Shown here: positions 47,546 to 58,191 of the stretch, one piece after another
Layout: each line of letters opens with the position of its first letter
Numbering within the stretch: position 1 is the stretch's first letter
Source of the DNA: Nemophila menziesii
Taxonomy: Eukaryota; Streptophyta; Magnoliopsida; Boraginales; Hydrophyllaceae
Direction: 5' to 3'
Assembly: GCA_029959085.1 (NCBI GenBank)
Contig: JARWIR010000008.1
Location: 4,526,001-4,590,000 of the forward strand
Length of the DNA: 64,000 nt
The notes under the pieces: model-generated
Seen by the model: the letters and a program-made list of their open reading frames with translations, nothing else
Told to the model about the DNA's origin: nothing
Databases searched by the model: none
Made by a program: the position numbers and the translations under genes

Positions 47546-49623
47546 TACTGTATGATCGACGACCGTCATAACCTTCTACTATATGAACAAAATATGCAAA
47601 CTTCACCTCAACAAAATTATGTTTATAGATTTAAATATATACTTTTTCATGTTTATAAGAACAAATACAAGTGAAACTTTAAGTATAAATTAGTAAATAT
47701 CACCAATAAAAATTAAAAAATATTATATAATGTTAAATTAAAATCAGACTTATTCAAGTAACTTTTATAACACATAACGTAGAAAATAAAAAGATTAACG
47801 AATACCTAAATAAAAAGGGTCAAATAGATTTATATAAACCTATTCTATACACTTATTTTACTTTATTTAAATCAATATAGTCTTAAAATTTTATTTCATA
47901 CCAAACGTGTTAATAAATATATAAAAAACACACTCACTAATCCATGATTATAAATAAAACTCAAGTTTCATGACCAATAAAATATACACATATATCAATA
48001 TACACTACTATAAATTTATGATTATATAATCCCCAACCTTAAATAAATCATGTAAGAAAAATAAAAAATATATATTTAAACCATTTATGTATACAATTGA
48101 AAATAAAATGGACACAGATAATAAATTTTCACAATAGTTGTGAAATATTTCTTTTAAATAAAAATTATAGATACTTGTGATGATGTGAGATGAACATTGT
48201 ATAACAATATATAATAAAATATTATGTATAATTTTCACATTTTATACTTCTACATTATAAATTTTACAATAATATAGATCAGATTATTTGTAAAATTCAA
48301 ATCTAACCTATATGAAAAAGTTATTAATTTAATTAATGTGATAGTAAAACCTCAATAATTAGGTTGATAAATTTTAAATATAAAGAAAAAATATCTAAAA
48401 CATTGAATAAATAGTTCATTAACATTTTTAAAAAAAGTTGAAAGATATACACAAACTCTCTGATAAAACATAAATCAGTCTCTAAAGAAAGATATTATTA
48501 GAGTTTGTAGAATAAAAAAATGATACATATCTACATAAATAAAATAAAATTATAATTAAACAAAAAAAATTTACTAGTACAGTTCTATATTTTATTTTAT
48601 TTTTTGAAAAAAAATATCTAACAACTTAAATGCATAATAAGAAAATTACAAACAATTTGTCGTTGTAAAATATATCTCTTTAGCATTCTTCAATGTTTTT
48701 GTCTTTATTTGTTTTTGTTCAACAATAAATCAACATATAAGGTTATTAAATTTTGATGAAGAAGAATTTTCGGAAAAATCATTAATATAAGAAGTAGTGA
48801 AAAAATAAGTTTAATTTGAGTAAGAATTTTTACAAGAAGTTGAGAAAAAAGTAAAAGTTAATGTAGAAAGGTAGAAATTAAATATAATGAGTTTTTATGT
48901 ATTATATGTATATCATTGTATCTGAATGAGACTTATTTTATATTTACATGATTTATAAAAGGATTAGGCTACTAAACATATTAACATATTTCATTTAAGA
49001 TTGACACATAATGGTTTGATATGCTGAGGGACTAAATAATTTATAAAAATTTACCATACTTCATTTTGATACATATCTCATTTTTTAAACTTAGAGTTTG
49101 TTTAATATCCGTACACACAAATAATAACCACTTGTTATAAAGATAAATAAACTCTAACCTCTAACCTTAAATACTAAACCTAAAACCTAAACCCAATACC
49201 ATAAAACCTAAACAATGTACCCTAAAAAAATGCTCCTCTTTCTCTTTAAAGTTTTCTCTGTAGGGTTTTACCATAGTGAAATTCCATGAGTGCTCAAGTA
49301 TTCCACCACCTTTCGGCCACCTACTACTTCCTTTTTTCTTGTTTCCTCCTTCCCACCAATAGCTTTCCTTTTAAAGAAACCAACCATCCTACTTTTTCCA
49401 AAAAACATTATAATTTTTTTATTTTCCTAACTTTATGTTTTAATGCGTTCTTTAATGATGTATCAATCTACACGAAAGTGCATTGATTTCAGCATTGCTA
49501 ACTTCTCCATCCATATTTTTAACCATTTTTTATTCTTTCCTCATTTGCTCCTTCATTTTTCACCATTTTATTTTATTCAAGATCTATTAGCTCGTAATTT
49601 TAATTATCCATCTTTTAAGTACC

Positions 49624-51089
49624 ATGCCGCTTAATAGAAAAAACAGCACTAAAAGAAAAACATCAATGAAGCATTTTTAGAGATGGTCAAATATGTTCTT
49701 GCCTCATCGGATGTTGTTGTCATTAATAGTTTCTTGAGAAACCTACTCACCATCTACTGCTAAGGTAACCAATCTATGTAAATATGTGTTGAATAGAGAA
49801 ATAATATCTACGCCTTTAATTTCAAATTCCACCTCGCATGTTCAATGCAATTGTAAAACTGATTGTTTAAAGGTTGATGTTGCTGCTATTAGCCCTAATT
49901 TTGATATAAATGAACATATAATTTTGTTAATGAAGTTCCTAAAGAAGAGGAAAATTATTAGGTAACATAAAGCCCTAAATTCTCTCAAAGAAGTACTTGA
50001 AAGGGTAAAATTTAAGAGTTTACACCAATAGCTTATTATAATTCTAATCAAAGTAAAGTCAAAGCTATGAACAATGCCAATTCTTCTAGTAGTAATAAAA
50101 TTTCTACACATAATGAGAATAAAGGAACAATCTAGGCAAATTTTTTTACCTCTTTTGTTTATGGAGATTCAAAGATATCCTATTTAAAATCTAAACATTT
50201 AATTGGTAAGATGGTTGTTCAGCCACCAAAAGAAGTGACTGGAGCTGGTGCCGGCACATGGAAACATTGCCTAACAGTTTTTGGTGAACCACCAGCCTTC
50301 TACATGATCCCAAACATGGTTAAGTCAGTGGAAGAACAAGGGTAAAGTTGAAATAATCTCGGATAGAATAAATGTCTTCATATTTATCTTTCGGTGATAA
50401 TGATCTTAGTAAAGCTCTTGAACAAATGAGCCATGTGGGTGGCAAAATCATGATCCACAAGAGATGATATGAAGTTAGTAAAATGGAACTTCAGATTAAA
50501 TTGAAGAATATTCCTATGCAATTGTGGACTAATAAAAGACTAAAATACTTTAGTAATGCTATTGTAGTCCCATTTTAAATGTACTTGATCACTAACATGA
50601 GAAATAGATTGAATTATGCCAGAGTTTGTGCTAAAGTTGATACTACTCAAGATATGCACAAAGAAATTACTATTGACCTTAAGAAATTACTATTGACCTT
50701 TAAGAAATTGTTGTGCATTGCTTTGATGATGATTATGAATGGTACCCCCTATTCACTTTTTGTAAGGCTTTCACTCACAACACAACACGATCCCCAAAAT
50801 CTAAAGACAACCAAAAATAAACTTGGAAGAAAAAGCCTAATGTCAGATCAACAACAAAATAGAAAAGGCGTAAGAGAAGACAACTGAATGGGTGCAAGTT
50901 CAAAACAAGAAGAAAGATTGATATTTTAACCCTGTAACATAACATGCACAACCTTGTGAAGCTACTACTAGTGCTAATCCTACACAAGACATCATGAGAA
51001 AGACAAATGGTTTTAGTGCTTTAGTTATTATAGAAGACAACCTTGAGGAAATTCTTGTTAACTACCTAGAAACTTGTAAAGTGTTATAG
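49624..51089 (+). pseudogene. LINE ORF1 relic (DUF4283 type), copy B2
   Basis: Single-copy counterpart of the two tandem units in B1. ATGCCGCTTAATAG starts at 49624. Later pieces are VTGAGAGTWKHC and VFGEPPAFYMIPNMVKSVEE (50215-50340), IPMQLWTNKRLKYFSNAIVV (about 50505-50565), RNRLNYARVCAKVDTTQDM (50597-50655) and LETCKVL with a stop at 51087-51089. These give the best view of the DUF4283 core. Stops and shifts interrupt it. A short direct duplication, AAGAAATTACTATTGACCTT (twice near 50660-50705), is specific to this copy. The telomere-like leader tract is at 49150-49214. Confidence 0.78.
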
Positions 51090-51108
51090 TAAAACATATG
51101 TTCTAAAT

Positions 51109-51200
51109 ATGGTTATCACCAATAGGAACATAAGAGGTCATAATTAGCCTCACATACAAAGATTAGTAACCTTTTTATCATACAATGAACTATATAATAA
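51109..51200 (+). pseudogene. LINE ORF2 start, truncated, copy B2
   Basis: ATGGTTATCACC opens NRNIRGHN, a stop, then PHIQRLV, again 20 bases after the ORF1 stop. It is truncated at the same place as in B1, so the loss of the LINE 3' part predates the duplication. Confidence 0.6.
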
Positions 51201-51899
51201 ATATTATTTTCACACATTAGATATAGATCACCTCACCAATACCATCCTAGCGTTTTCCAAGTATGTGTCACATAAGATTTTTGTATTAATTATTAATAAA
51301 AACAAATTTCCCAAAAATGTAATTAATTTTATTAGAATAGTGTAACATGTTAATCTTATTTAAATTTCATGACAAAAAAACAGTAACTTTATTGCAATGT
51401 TATGATCAATGATCGTTGTAGTCTTTCTACCATATAAATTAAATTTGCGAACTTCATCTCAACATAAAATATATATTCAAAAGCGAAAACAGACATAAAA
51501 ATCACCATAATACAAAATTAGGCTTATAGATTTAAATATAAAGTTTTGCATGTAGATAAGAACAACTACAAGTTAAAATGTTGGTATAAATAAGTAAATA
51601 TCACCGAAAAATTTAATAAATATTATTAATGTTAAATTTATTGCTAAGTATTTAAGGAAATTTTATAAAATAATTATAAATAAAAAGGTAAATGAATACC
51701 TAAACAATAAGGGTCAAATAATTTTATATGGTTAAGAAACTACTATTAAAAGATAATATGAAACTAAGATAGATAGGGAATTATACATAAAATAAATTAT
51801 ATCTTATGATAGAAAAACTATAGGGCTACTTAATGAATTAAACTTGTCCATATAGAATTGTTTTAAAATATTTTAAATATATGTTGATTAATGGATAAA

Positions 51900-53743
51900 A
51901 ATCACGGCTCACAACTGTTTGTTGAAGGCAGAGACAAATTTGTCTCTCAAAAACAATTCATCTTGAATTTTCTCATTAGTTAATTAGTAGTCGCAATAAG
52001 CTCTTCTGATGTATCCATGAGATTTAAGTAATCCATATATACCTTTATTATGGCAAATCAATTTTAGATTTCTTGGTAAAAACACAAGAACAAATTGGAT
52101 TATGAGACCCTAATAAATTATTCACTGAGGCGGTTATACCATATTCTTCCACATTTCTTTAACCCATACAAGGAATTTGTAAATTAAGTTATTATAAACC
52201 AGGAGGCTTTTAATTATAGCATCATCTCTTTTGAATCATTCAGAGATTTTCATATAAACATCACTATCTAATGAACCATACTAATATATGGCGATAGCAT
52301 CCATAAGACGCATATACAGTTCTACAATGACTGCTAGACTAATCAAGTATCGTAATGAAATTACATCAACTACTGGGGAGTATATTTTATTATAATAAAT
52401 CTCAGTTCTTTGTGAAAAACCTTGTGCCACAAGTCGTGCCTTATATCTTTCAATTTCATTGTTCTCATTGTGTTTTCGTACAAATACCCATCTGTGTCCA
52501 ACTGGTTTCACATCGTTAGGTTTTTGGACTATTGGTCCAAAACATTTCAATCTTATAAGAATTTCAATTCGGCTTGTATAATTGTATTGAATATTTCAAT
52601 TTAGGCAAGTCATTTCCACGTCAACATTCTTCTACAGGATTTAGTTTGGGATCATAATTCGCAATGTATAAAACTATAACATATGCAAATACATTATCTA
52701 TAATGATTTTTTGTATATCTTAACTTTCTCTTGTATCCAAATAATTCAAAGAGATCTTTTCAAACTCCTCAGTCACACTTTTTTTTCATACTCATAATCC
52801 TCTATCATTACGAGAGATTTTTATTTAGAATCATCAATCACATTTTTATAGGACTTATCACATTTTTTTTACCCTTTTCTTTTGAGGATTCTTACCTTTT
52901 GCTCCAATAGGACGTCTGCATTTGGTACCCAGATTTACCATATTGTCAGGTCGTCCTTCATGGTTTGCAATATTTTGTCAATTAATTATCCTTTTTATTG
53001 CTTGCTCACATCTATCTGTGTGTGGGTCAATATGAGAATAAAATGGCGTATTCCATAAAAAAAATTGTTGTTTATTATGAAATGAATTTTTTTCTCCCCC
53101 TAACGGCGGGAAAGTTATCTTATCAAAATGACAATCTGCATATCTTTCTCTTAACAAATAAGTCGTCAGGTGCACTATATATATTATGATGGATGATGAA
53201 TCAAAACCAACAATGATTTCAAAACGTCTTTGAGGACCCATTTTTATTTGTTATGGTTGAAAAATTTGTACATACACCGCACAACAAATTTTTATAAAAT
53301 GGGACACATCTGGCTGCTAGCCATAAAGAAATTTAAATGGTATATATTGATTAACTTAAGTTGGTATAACATGAAATACTGAAGTAACATATACAATTGC
53401 ATGCCCACAAATAGATGTCGGTAGGTTAAGCCTTAAAAGTAAAGATCTAATAATTAGTTGCAATCTCTTGATAAAGGCCATTTTGAGGGTGTACATGTGC
53501 CACAAATATTTGACATCAATACATGTTGACATGAAATAATTATTAAATGCTTTAGATATAAATTCACCATCTTATCCATACAAATAGTATTTATTCGATA
53601 ATATGGAATTGTGTTGTCAATCTTATTATTTGAGCAAGAAGTTTGGCAAAAGAAACTGTTTGTGTTAACAAAAGACTCACATGTGACCATCTTGATGATG
53701 CATCTATTAGGACTATAAAGTAACAAAATTATCCACAATGTGG
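51900..53743 (-). pseudogene. Ty1/copia pol relic (integrase and reverse transcriptase), copy B2
   Basis: Integrase starts at the CACTA edge (LLYSPNRCIIKM region, 53454-53743; the HTQNGL-equivalent near 53490), continues with MGPQRRFEIIVGFDSSSIII (53241), RYADCHFDKITFPPLGGEKN, and the region before RT ending GTKCRRPIGAKGKNPQKKR (52870-52990). Reverse transcriptase reads GHRWVFVRKHNENNEIERYK, ARLVAQGFSQR, SPVVDVISLRYLISLAV and LMDAIAIY (52550-52281), then a broken continuation (YMKIPEWFK-like, near 52250) to about 51900. No YVDDL motif could be confirmed. It joins the gag-protease part at 62641 once the CACTA is removed. Confidence 0.88.
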
Positions 53744-53746
53744 ATC

Positions 53747-54090
53747 CACTACCGCACGCGAGGTTTCTCACGAGTCGTCGCGAAAGAAGGCAAAAGTTCT
53801 CGCGAAATATCGTAAATGTCTTTAGCGACGACATGTCGTCGCAAAAGCGTTCTCGCCAAAGATTCGTCGCGCATTACTCCCTTCCGCAACGACATTTGGT
53901 AGTCATCGCGTGAGCCCAGACTTTTTTGCGACGATTTATGGTTGTCGTTATAGAGTTTTCTTTTGTGACAACCTAGTCCTCGTAAAAGAGTGGGCAATTG
54001 CGACGACTACCCTGTCGCTAATGAGGGGGTATGTTTTAGAGAGAATAACTTTTGCGACAAAAAAGGTCGTCGCTAAAGCCAATTTTAAAT
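53747..54090. repeat. CACTA left subterminal motif zone
   Basis: Clustered GTCGTCGC, TTAGCGACGAC, TCTCGCGAAA and GCGACGACTACC motifs in both orientations, over about 340 bases, then ordinary AT-rich sequence. These are the likely binding sites of the element's accessory protein. Confidence 0.8.
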
Positions 54091-54380
54091 TTTTTTTCTT
54101 TTCTTTTTATATTTTATATTTTATATTTTTTATTATTTTTTAAATTTCTTTTTTTATTGATGTACAACTAGAAACGGATATTGATGTAAGACTAAATATA
54201 AACTAAACACAAACAAAACCGATAGTAAAATAAAACCCGGTCCATATATATACTAATCCAAAAGTCATCGAAAAGTCGTCCAAAATCATCCAAAATTATC
54301 AAAAGGTCAAACACAAATACATAATAGTCGAATATAGTCAAATAAAGTCAAAAGAGAGATAAAAAACGTAAAAACTACGG

Positions 54381-56111
54381 TAAAGATAAGTCTTCCTCTG
54401 AATCAGAAGAGGGGTTAGCAGAAGAAGTCGGAGCGGCAGTAGTCGTGGGTCGAGGAGGATCATTAGCAGAAGTCGTGGCTCGAGGGGGAGTACCAGATGG
54501 GGGCTCAAGTTGCTCATATCTGTATTTCCTCCTGCATCGATTAAGCGTCTAGATGGCGGCAGTCATCTGTTCGTGGATCGCATCCGGGCGGGTACTCGTT
54601 GTAGAGGTAGATGATCGAGAGGCGTTATCTTGCATAGGCTCCTTGCCTATAGAGACAAGGAACTCATTAAGGGACCGCACTATCCACTGGTAGTCCCTCA
54701 ACATCCTAGCGCTAACTGTATTGGAAGAACTTGAATTCGCCCGCCTCTCCGGTAGCTGGTGTCTAACTCCTGGGACCTAGTTCCGGGTCCCACTTCCTAA
54801 TCCTAATCTTGCAGCCTCCAACATAGCGTCAACCTTCTCTTGCTTCGATAAGGTGGGGGTAGATGAAGAATCTCCACTCTGAGACTCGGATTCCTGTTTC
54901 CCGAATGGACCTCAACGCCTCATGTAAAGTAAAGAAAATATTAAAAAATTATTTTGGAGTAAAAAAGTTTGAGTTTCATAAAACTTACATCTGATCGTTC
55001 GTATTCTCTGCTCCTCCACCCTTACTTTTTCTTGTCAAATCCTATTTGGATAAAGAATCTTTTAATGGTGGCAGAGGAAAAGTCTCATTTATCGGTGGCT
55101 CGTATCCCTCGCCCTCTGAAAAACAAGGGACATTACTACTCCCCTCCCCCTGTTTCAGTCAATCAGTCAATTAGTCAATTAGTCAAACAAATAAGATGAT
55201 ACGATTTATTGAAATAAAGATAGTACCTCCTAAGTTATCAATGAAAATCTCGACCTCGAGTGTGTCCTCGAAGCTGCCCCGCTCTGGTTCCTCAATTGCT
55301 CCATGTTCTCCTTATTCTTTTTAGCTTGGTTCTAGTTTTAAAAAAAATATAAACAAAAGAAAACAAGTAAGTCAAAACAAGGAATATTCTATTTAATATT
55401 TCAAATTAAGATAAGTACCTAACATTCCACTAAGTCCCACATCACCAAAGTCTTCGCCCAACTCTCGGGTGTCTGGTCATTCAGAATCTCACGACTTTCA
55501 TAAAACTCCTTCTGCAGTCGGTTTTTATGGTCGCTATATCTTATTCCACACTTGTTGGTGACTATAAGCTTGATTTTCTCACAATCAGGCCGAGCCTCCC
55601 ACTCCTTGACTAAAAAGAAGTCATGTTCAAAATTAAAACAAATTCAATATAAGTGTATATATAGTTCGTGAATAAGAAAAACAAAAGTATAAGTTATTTA
55701 CCCTTAGGTGCCACAATATCTGCTCTTGATCAACGGAAGGGACTTGACTCTAGTGTTTGTAATAAAGGGGAATCTTCTCCTGAACGGTCAGGTTGATCAC
55801 ATGTGTAACGTGGTGGGAATATCGACCTATAGGGTTCCAGCCCCAAGTACCGTTTATTGTGCAGATTTCCCATGGGTCGCCCTCTGTGTCTATTCATCGC
55901 CTTAGTGACTGAGGCGAGAGTAGTCTTGCCCCTTTTCTTCCTCGTGGTCTTGCTCCCTTTTTTAATTTACGAATAAATTTGCAATTTTTATAAATGAAAC
56001 TTAAATAAAGAAAATACCTTCCACATTGCAGCCCGAGATAGGAATATCCGGATTCCTAGGGAGGTCACGGCAATTACCATCCCCATCATGCCCGCGTGCT
56101 ACCTCAGCCAT
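54381..56111 (-). pseudogene. CACTA Transposase_24-family gene
   Basis: Accessory DNA-binding protein of plant CACTA elements. Exon 1 (56111-56018) reads MAEVARGHDGDGNCRDLPRN and ends before GTATTT. Exon 2 (about 55960-55705) has KRYLGLEPYRSIFPPRYT, a frameshift, then LTVQEKIPLYYKH, a stop in place of Trp, and SQVPSVDQEQILWHLR. Exon 3 (about 55610-55425) has EWEARPDCEKIKL, YSDHKNRLQKEFYESREI and ESWAKTLVMW. Exon 4 (about 55330-55225) has KKNKENMEQLRNQSGAASR, the place of the family's NKANR...GSKSFA motif. Later exons encode EGYEPPINETFPLPPL and a Ser/Pro/Thr-rich tail ending SDSEEDLSLP. Stops in exons 2, 5 and 6 inactivate it. Confidence 0.78.
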
Positions 56112-56118
56112 CTGTAAA

Positions 56119-56356
56119 GCCCCTAATGTTTATTTTTTTTATTTTCTTAAAAACTAAACTATCTAATATTACTTAAAGGCACCTAAACTTTTATATATTC
56201 ACAACTTTACCCCTAGACTACCTAAATTTACTAAAATGCCCCTAATGTTTATTTTTTTTATTTTCTTAAAAACTAAACTATCTAATATTACTTAAAGGCA
56301 CCTAATCTTTTATATATTCACAAATTTGCCCCTAAACTATTTACTAAAATGCCCCT
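56119..56356. repeat. 119 bp tandem duplication upstream of the Transposase_24 gene
   Basis: The segment beginning GCCCCTAATGTTTATTTTT occurs at 56119 and again at 56238 with few differences. It lies just before the start codon on the minus strand, in the leader or promoter of the gene. The rest up to 56940 is AT-rich with no gene. Confidence 0.85.
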
Positions 56357-56940
56357 AAATTCACAAAAATTTAAAAAAAATCACAATAATTCCAAAAAAT
56401 CATAACATTGCTTAAAGACCCTAAATTCCCAAAAACTCTAATCAAATTCCAATAATTTCCAAAAACAAATTTCATACAATTTAAATTTTTTGCCTAAATT
56501 AGTTGTTTTCACCTACTTAACGAACTCAATAATCTTCTAAAATCAACACCTATATTCGGAATTTAACAACTACACCATATATGGAATGGTTTATTTTTTA
56601 TTCAAAAAAAAAAAACAAAATAAAATGGTCGATACCATACCTTAAATTCCGAGAATTTGAGGGTAATAGGTGTTGTATAATTTCTACAAAGTATGCACAA
56701 ACCACAAGCATCATATTAGTTTCGAAAATGAAAACAGACAATTAGAATTTTAAAAAAAATTGGAAAAACTTGATGATTCTTACCTTTTAGATGATGTTGA
56801 AGGTGTTGTTGAAGCTCAATAATAATCGGCAATGGATTGAGGGTGTTTTTTTTTTGCCGGAAATAACTTGGGTGTTTTAATGGAGTGAAGGTGGAGTGGG
56901 GAAGAAAGGATGGGTTCGGGGTTTTTGTACGTTTCTGGAA

Positions 56941-57174
56941 GACCTTTAGCGAGAACATGGTCCTCGCTAACGACTAAGGTCGTCGCTAAAGGTCTACCAA
57001 TTATCGAGGCGGGAATATGAACCGCCTTAAACGTGTCCAAAACTTTTGGCAATTCTTTCTTGCGACGACACGTTTCTCGCAAAAGACATCTAGTCTTTTG
57101 CGACAGGTTCTTCATGAAGAACTAGTCGCGAAAGACTAGATGTCTTTTGCGAGAACTTGTTCTCGCTAAAGGTC
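56941..57174. repeat. Internal cluster of CACTA terminal-type motifs with an 82 bp palindrome
   Basis: Motifs such as TTTAGCGAGAAC, GGTCGTCGCTAAAGG, TTGCGACGACACG and TCTCGCTAAAGG match the subterminal zones but lie 3.2 kb inside the element, upstream of the Transposase_24 gene. Bases 57074-57104 and 57125-57155 are inverse copies with one mismatch in 31; the centre contains the perfect palindrome GTTCTTCATGAAGAAC (57107-57122). There is no CACTA end here. Confidence 0.85.
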
Positions 57175-57426
57175 ATATACATAATTTTTTTCAAGCATAA
57201 TTAAACTATTTGATATATATATTTTATAAGCACCTACTACATTACTTGCAACAATAGAAAAATAAAAGTGCTAGTAAGTAATCAATAGAAATACTTAAAA
57301 ATCTTAAACACGAAACTGTATATTACCTAATGAATTGTGGCGAGTTGTCCCACAAATATAGAGAGCGAGATGGAAAATCTGATGTGTTGTTTCTAATAGG
57401 ATACTAGCTTTATTATTATTACTATT

Positions 57427-58102
57427 GGGGTATTTAGTCAACTATAGAAGTCAAATGTAGTTGGTTAGGGTATTTGGTCAACTATTAGAGTCAAATATAG
57501 CTGTTTGGGGTATTTAGTCAACTATTAGAGTCAAATGTGTGGATTTGGGGTATTTAGTCAACTATTAGAGTCAAATGTGGTGGTTTGGGGTATTTGGTCA
57601 ACTATTAGAGTCAAATGTAGTTGTTTGGGGTATTTGGTAAACTGTTAGAGTAAAATGTGGGGGTTTGGGGGTATTTAGTCAACTATTAGAGTCAAATGTG
57701 GGGGTTTGGGGTATTTAGTCAACTATTAGAGTCAAATGTAGTTTTTTGGGGTATTTGGTCAACTATTAGAGTCAAAAGTGGGGGTTTGGGGTATTTAGTC
57801 AACTATTAGAGTCAAATGTAGTTGTTTGGGGTATTTGGTTAACTATTAGAGTCAAATGTAGTTGTTTGGGGTATTTGGTCAACTATTAGAGTAAAATGTT
57901 AGGGGTTGGGGTATTTCGTCAACTATTAGAGTTAAATATGGGGGTTTGGGGTATTTAGTCAACTATTAGAGTCAAATGTAATTGTTTGGGGTATTTGGTT
58001 AACTATTAGAGTCAAATGTTGGGGTTTGGGGTATTTAGTCAACTATTAGAGTCAAATGTAGTTGTTTGGGGTATTTGGTCAACTATTAGAGTCAGATGTA
58101 GT
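57427..58102. repeat. 40 bp minisatellite, about 17 copies
   Basis: The unit is GGGGTATTTAGTCAACTA, then TTAGAGTCAAATGT, then a variable 8 bases. Units alternate loosely between two types, ending TAGTTGTTT or GGGGGTTTG, and between TTAGTC and TTGGTC, which suggests a higher-order dimer. It lies between the two genes of the CACTA element. No coding content. Confidence 0.95.
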
Positions 58103-58191
58103 AGAAAATCAAAATAAATTCAAAAATCAAATTCAAAAAACATTCAAATAAGTTAAAGAAAAATGAACAAATAAATTTTTATACAAAACAA

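Larger units (their letters stand above)
41570..55807. repeat. Long direct duplication, copy B2
   Basis: Counterpart of 1400-17920. It lacks the 2.7 kb tandem duplication, keeps about 245 bp of copia that B1 lost (52642-52886), has a 40-base extra segment at about 42697-42735 and a MITE-like insert at 46279-46420. Unlike B1, its CACTA continues to a complete right end. Confidence 0.9.

Noticed and set aside
56716..57115. Minus-strand frames of 80 and 99 codons
   Set aside because: They lie over the internal motif cluster and leader; the amino acid sequence follows the TCGTCGC repeats and has no domain pattern.
57427..58102. CRISPR-like or satellite array
   Set aside because: Units are contiguous 40 bp copies without unique spacers, in a plant transposon; a minisatellite explains it.
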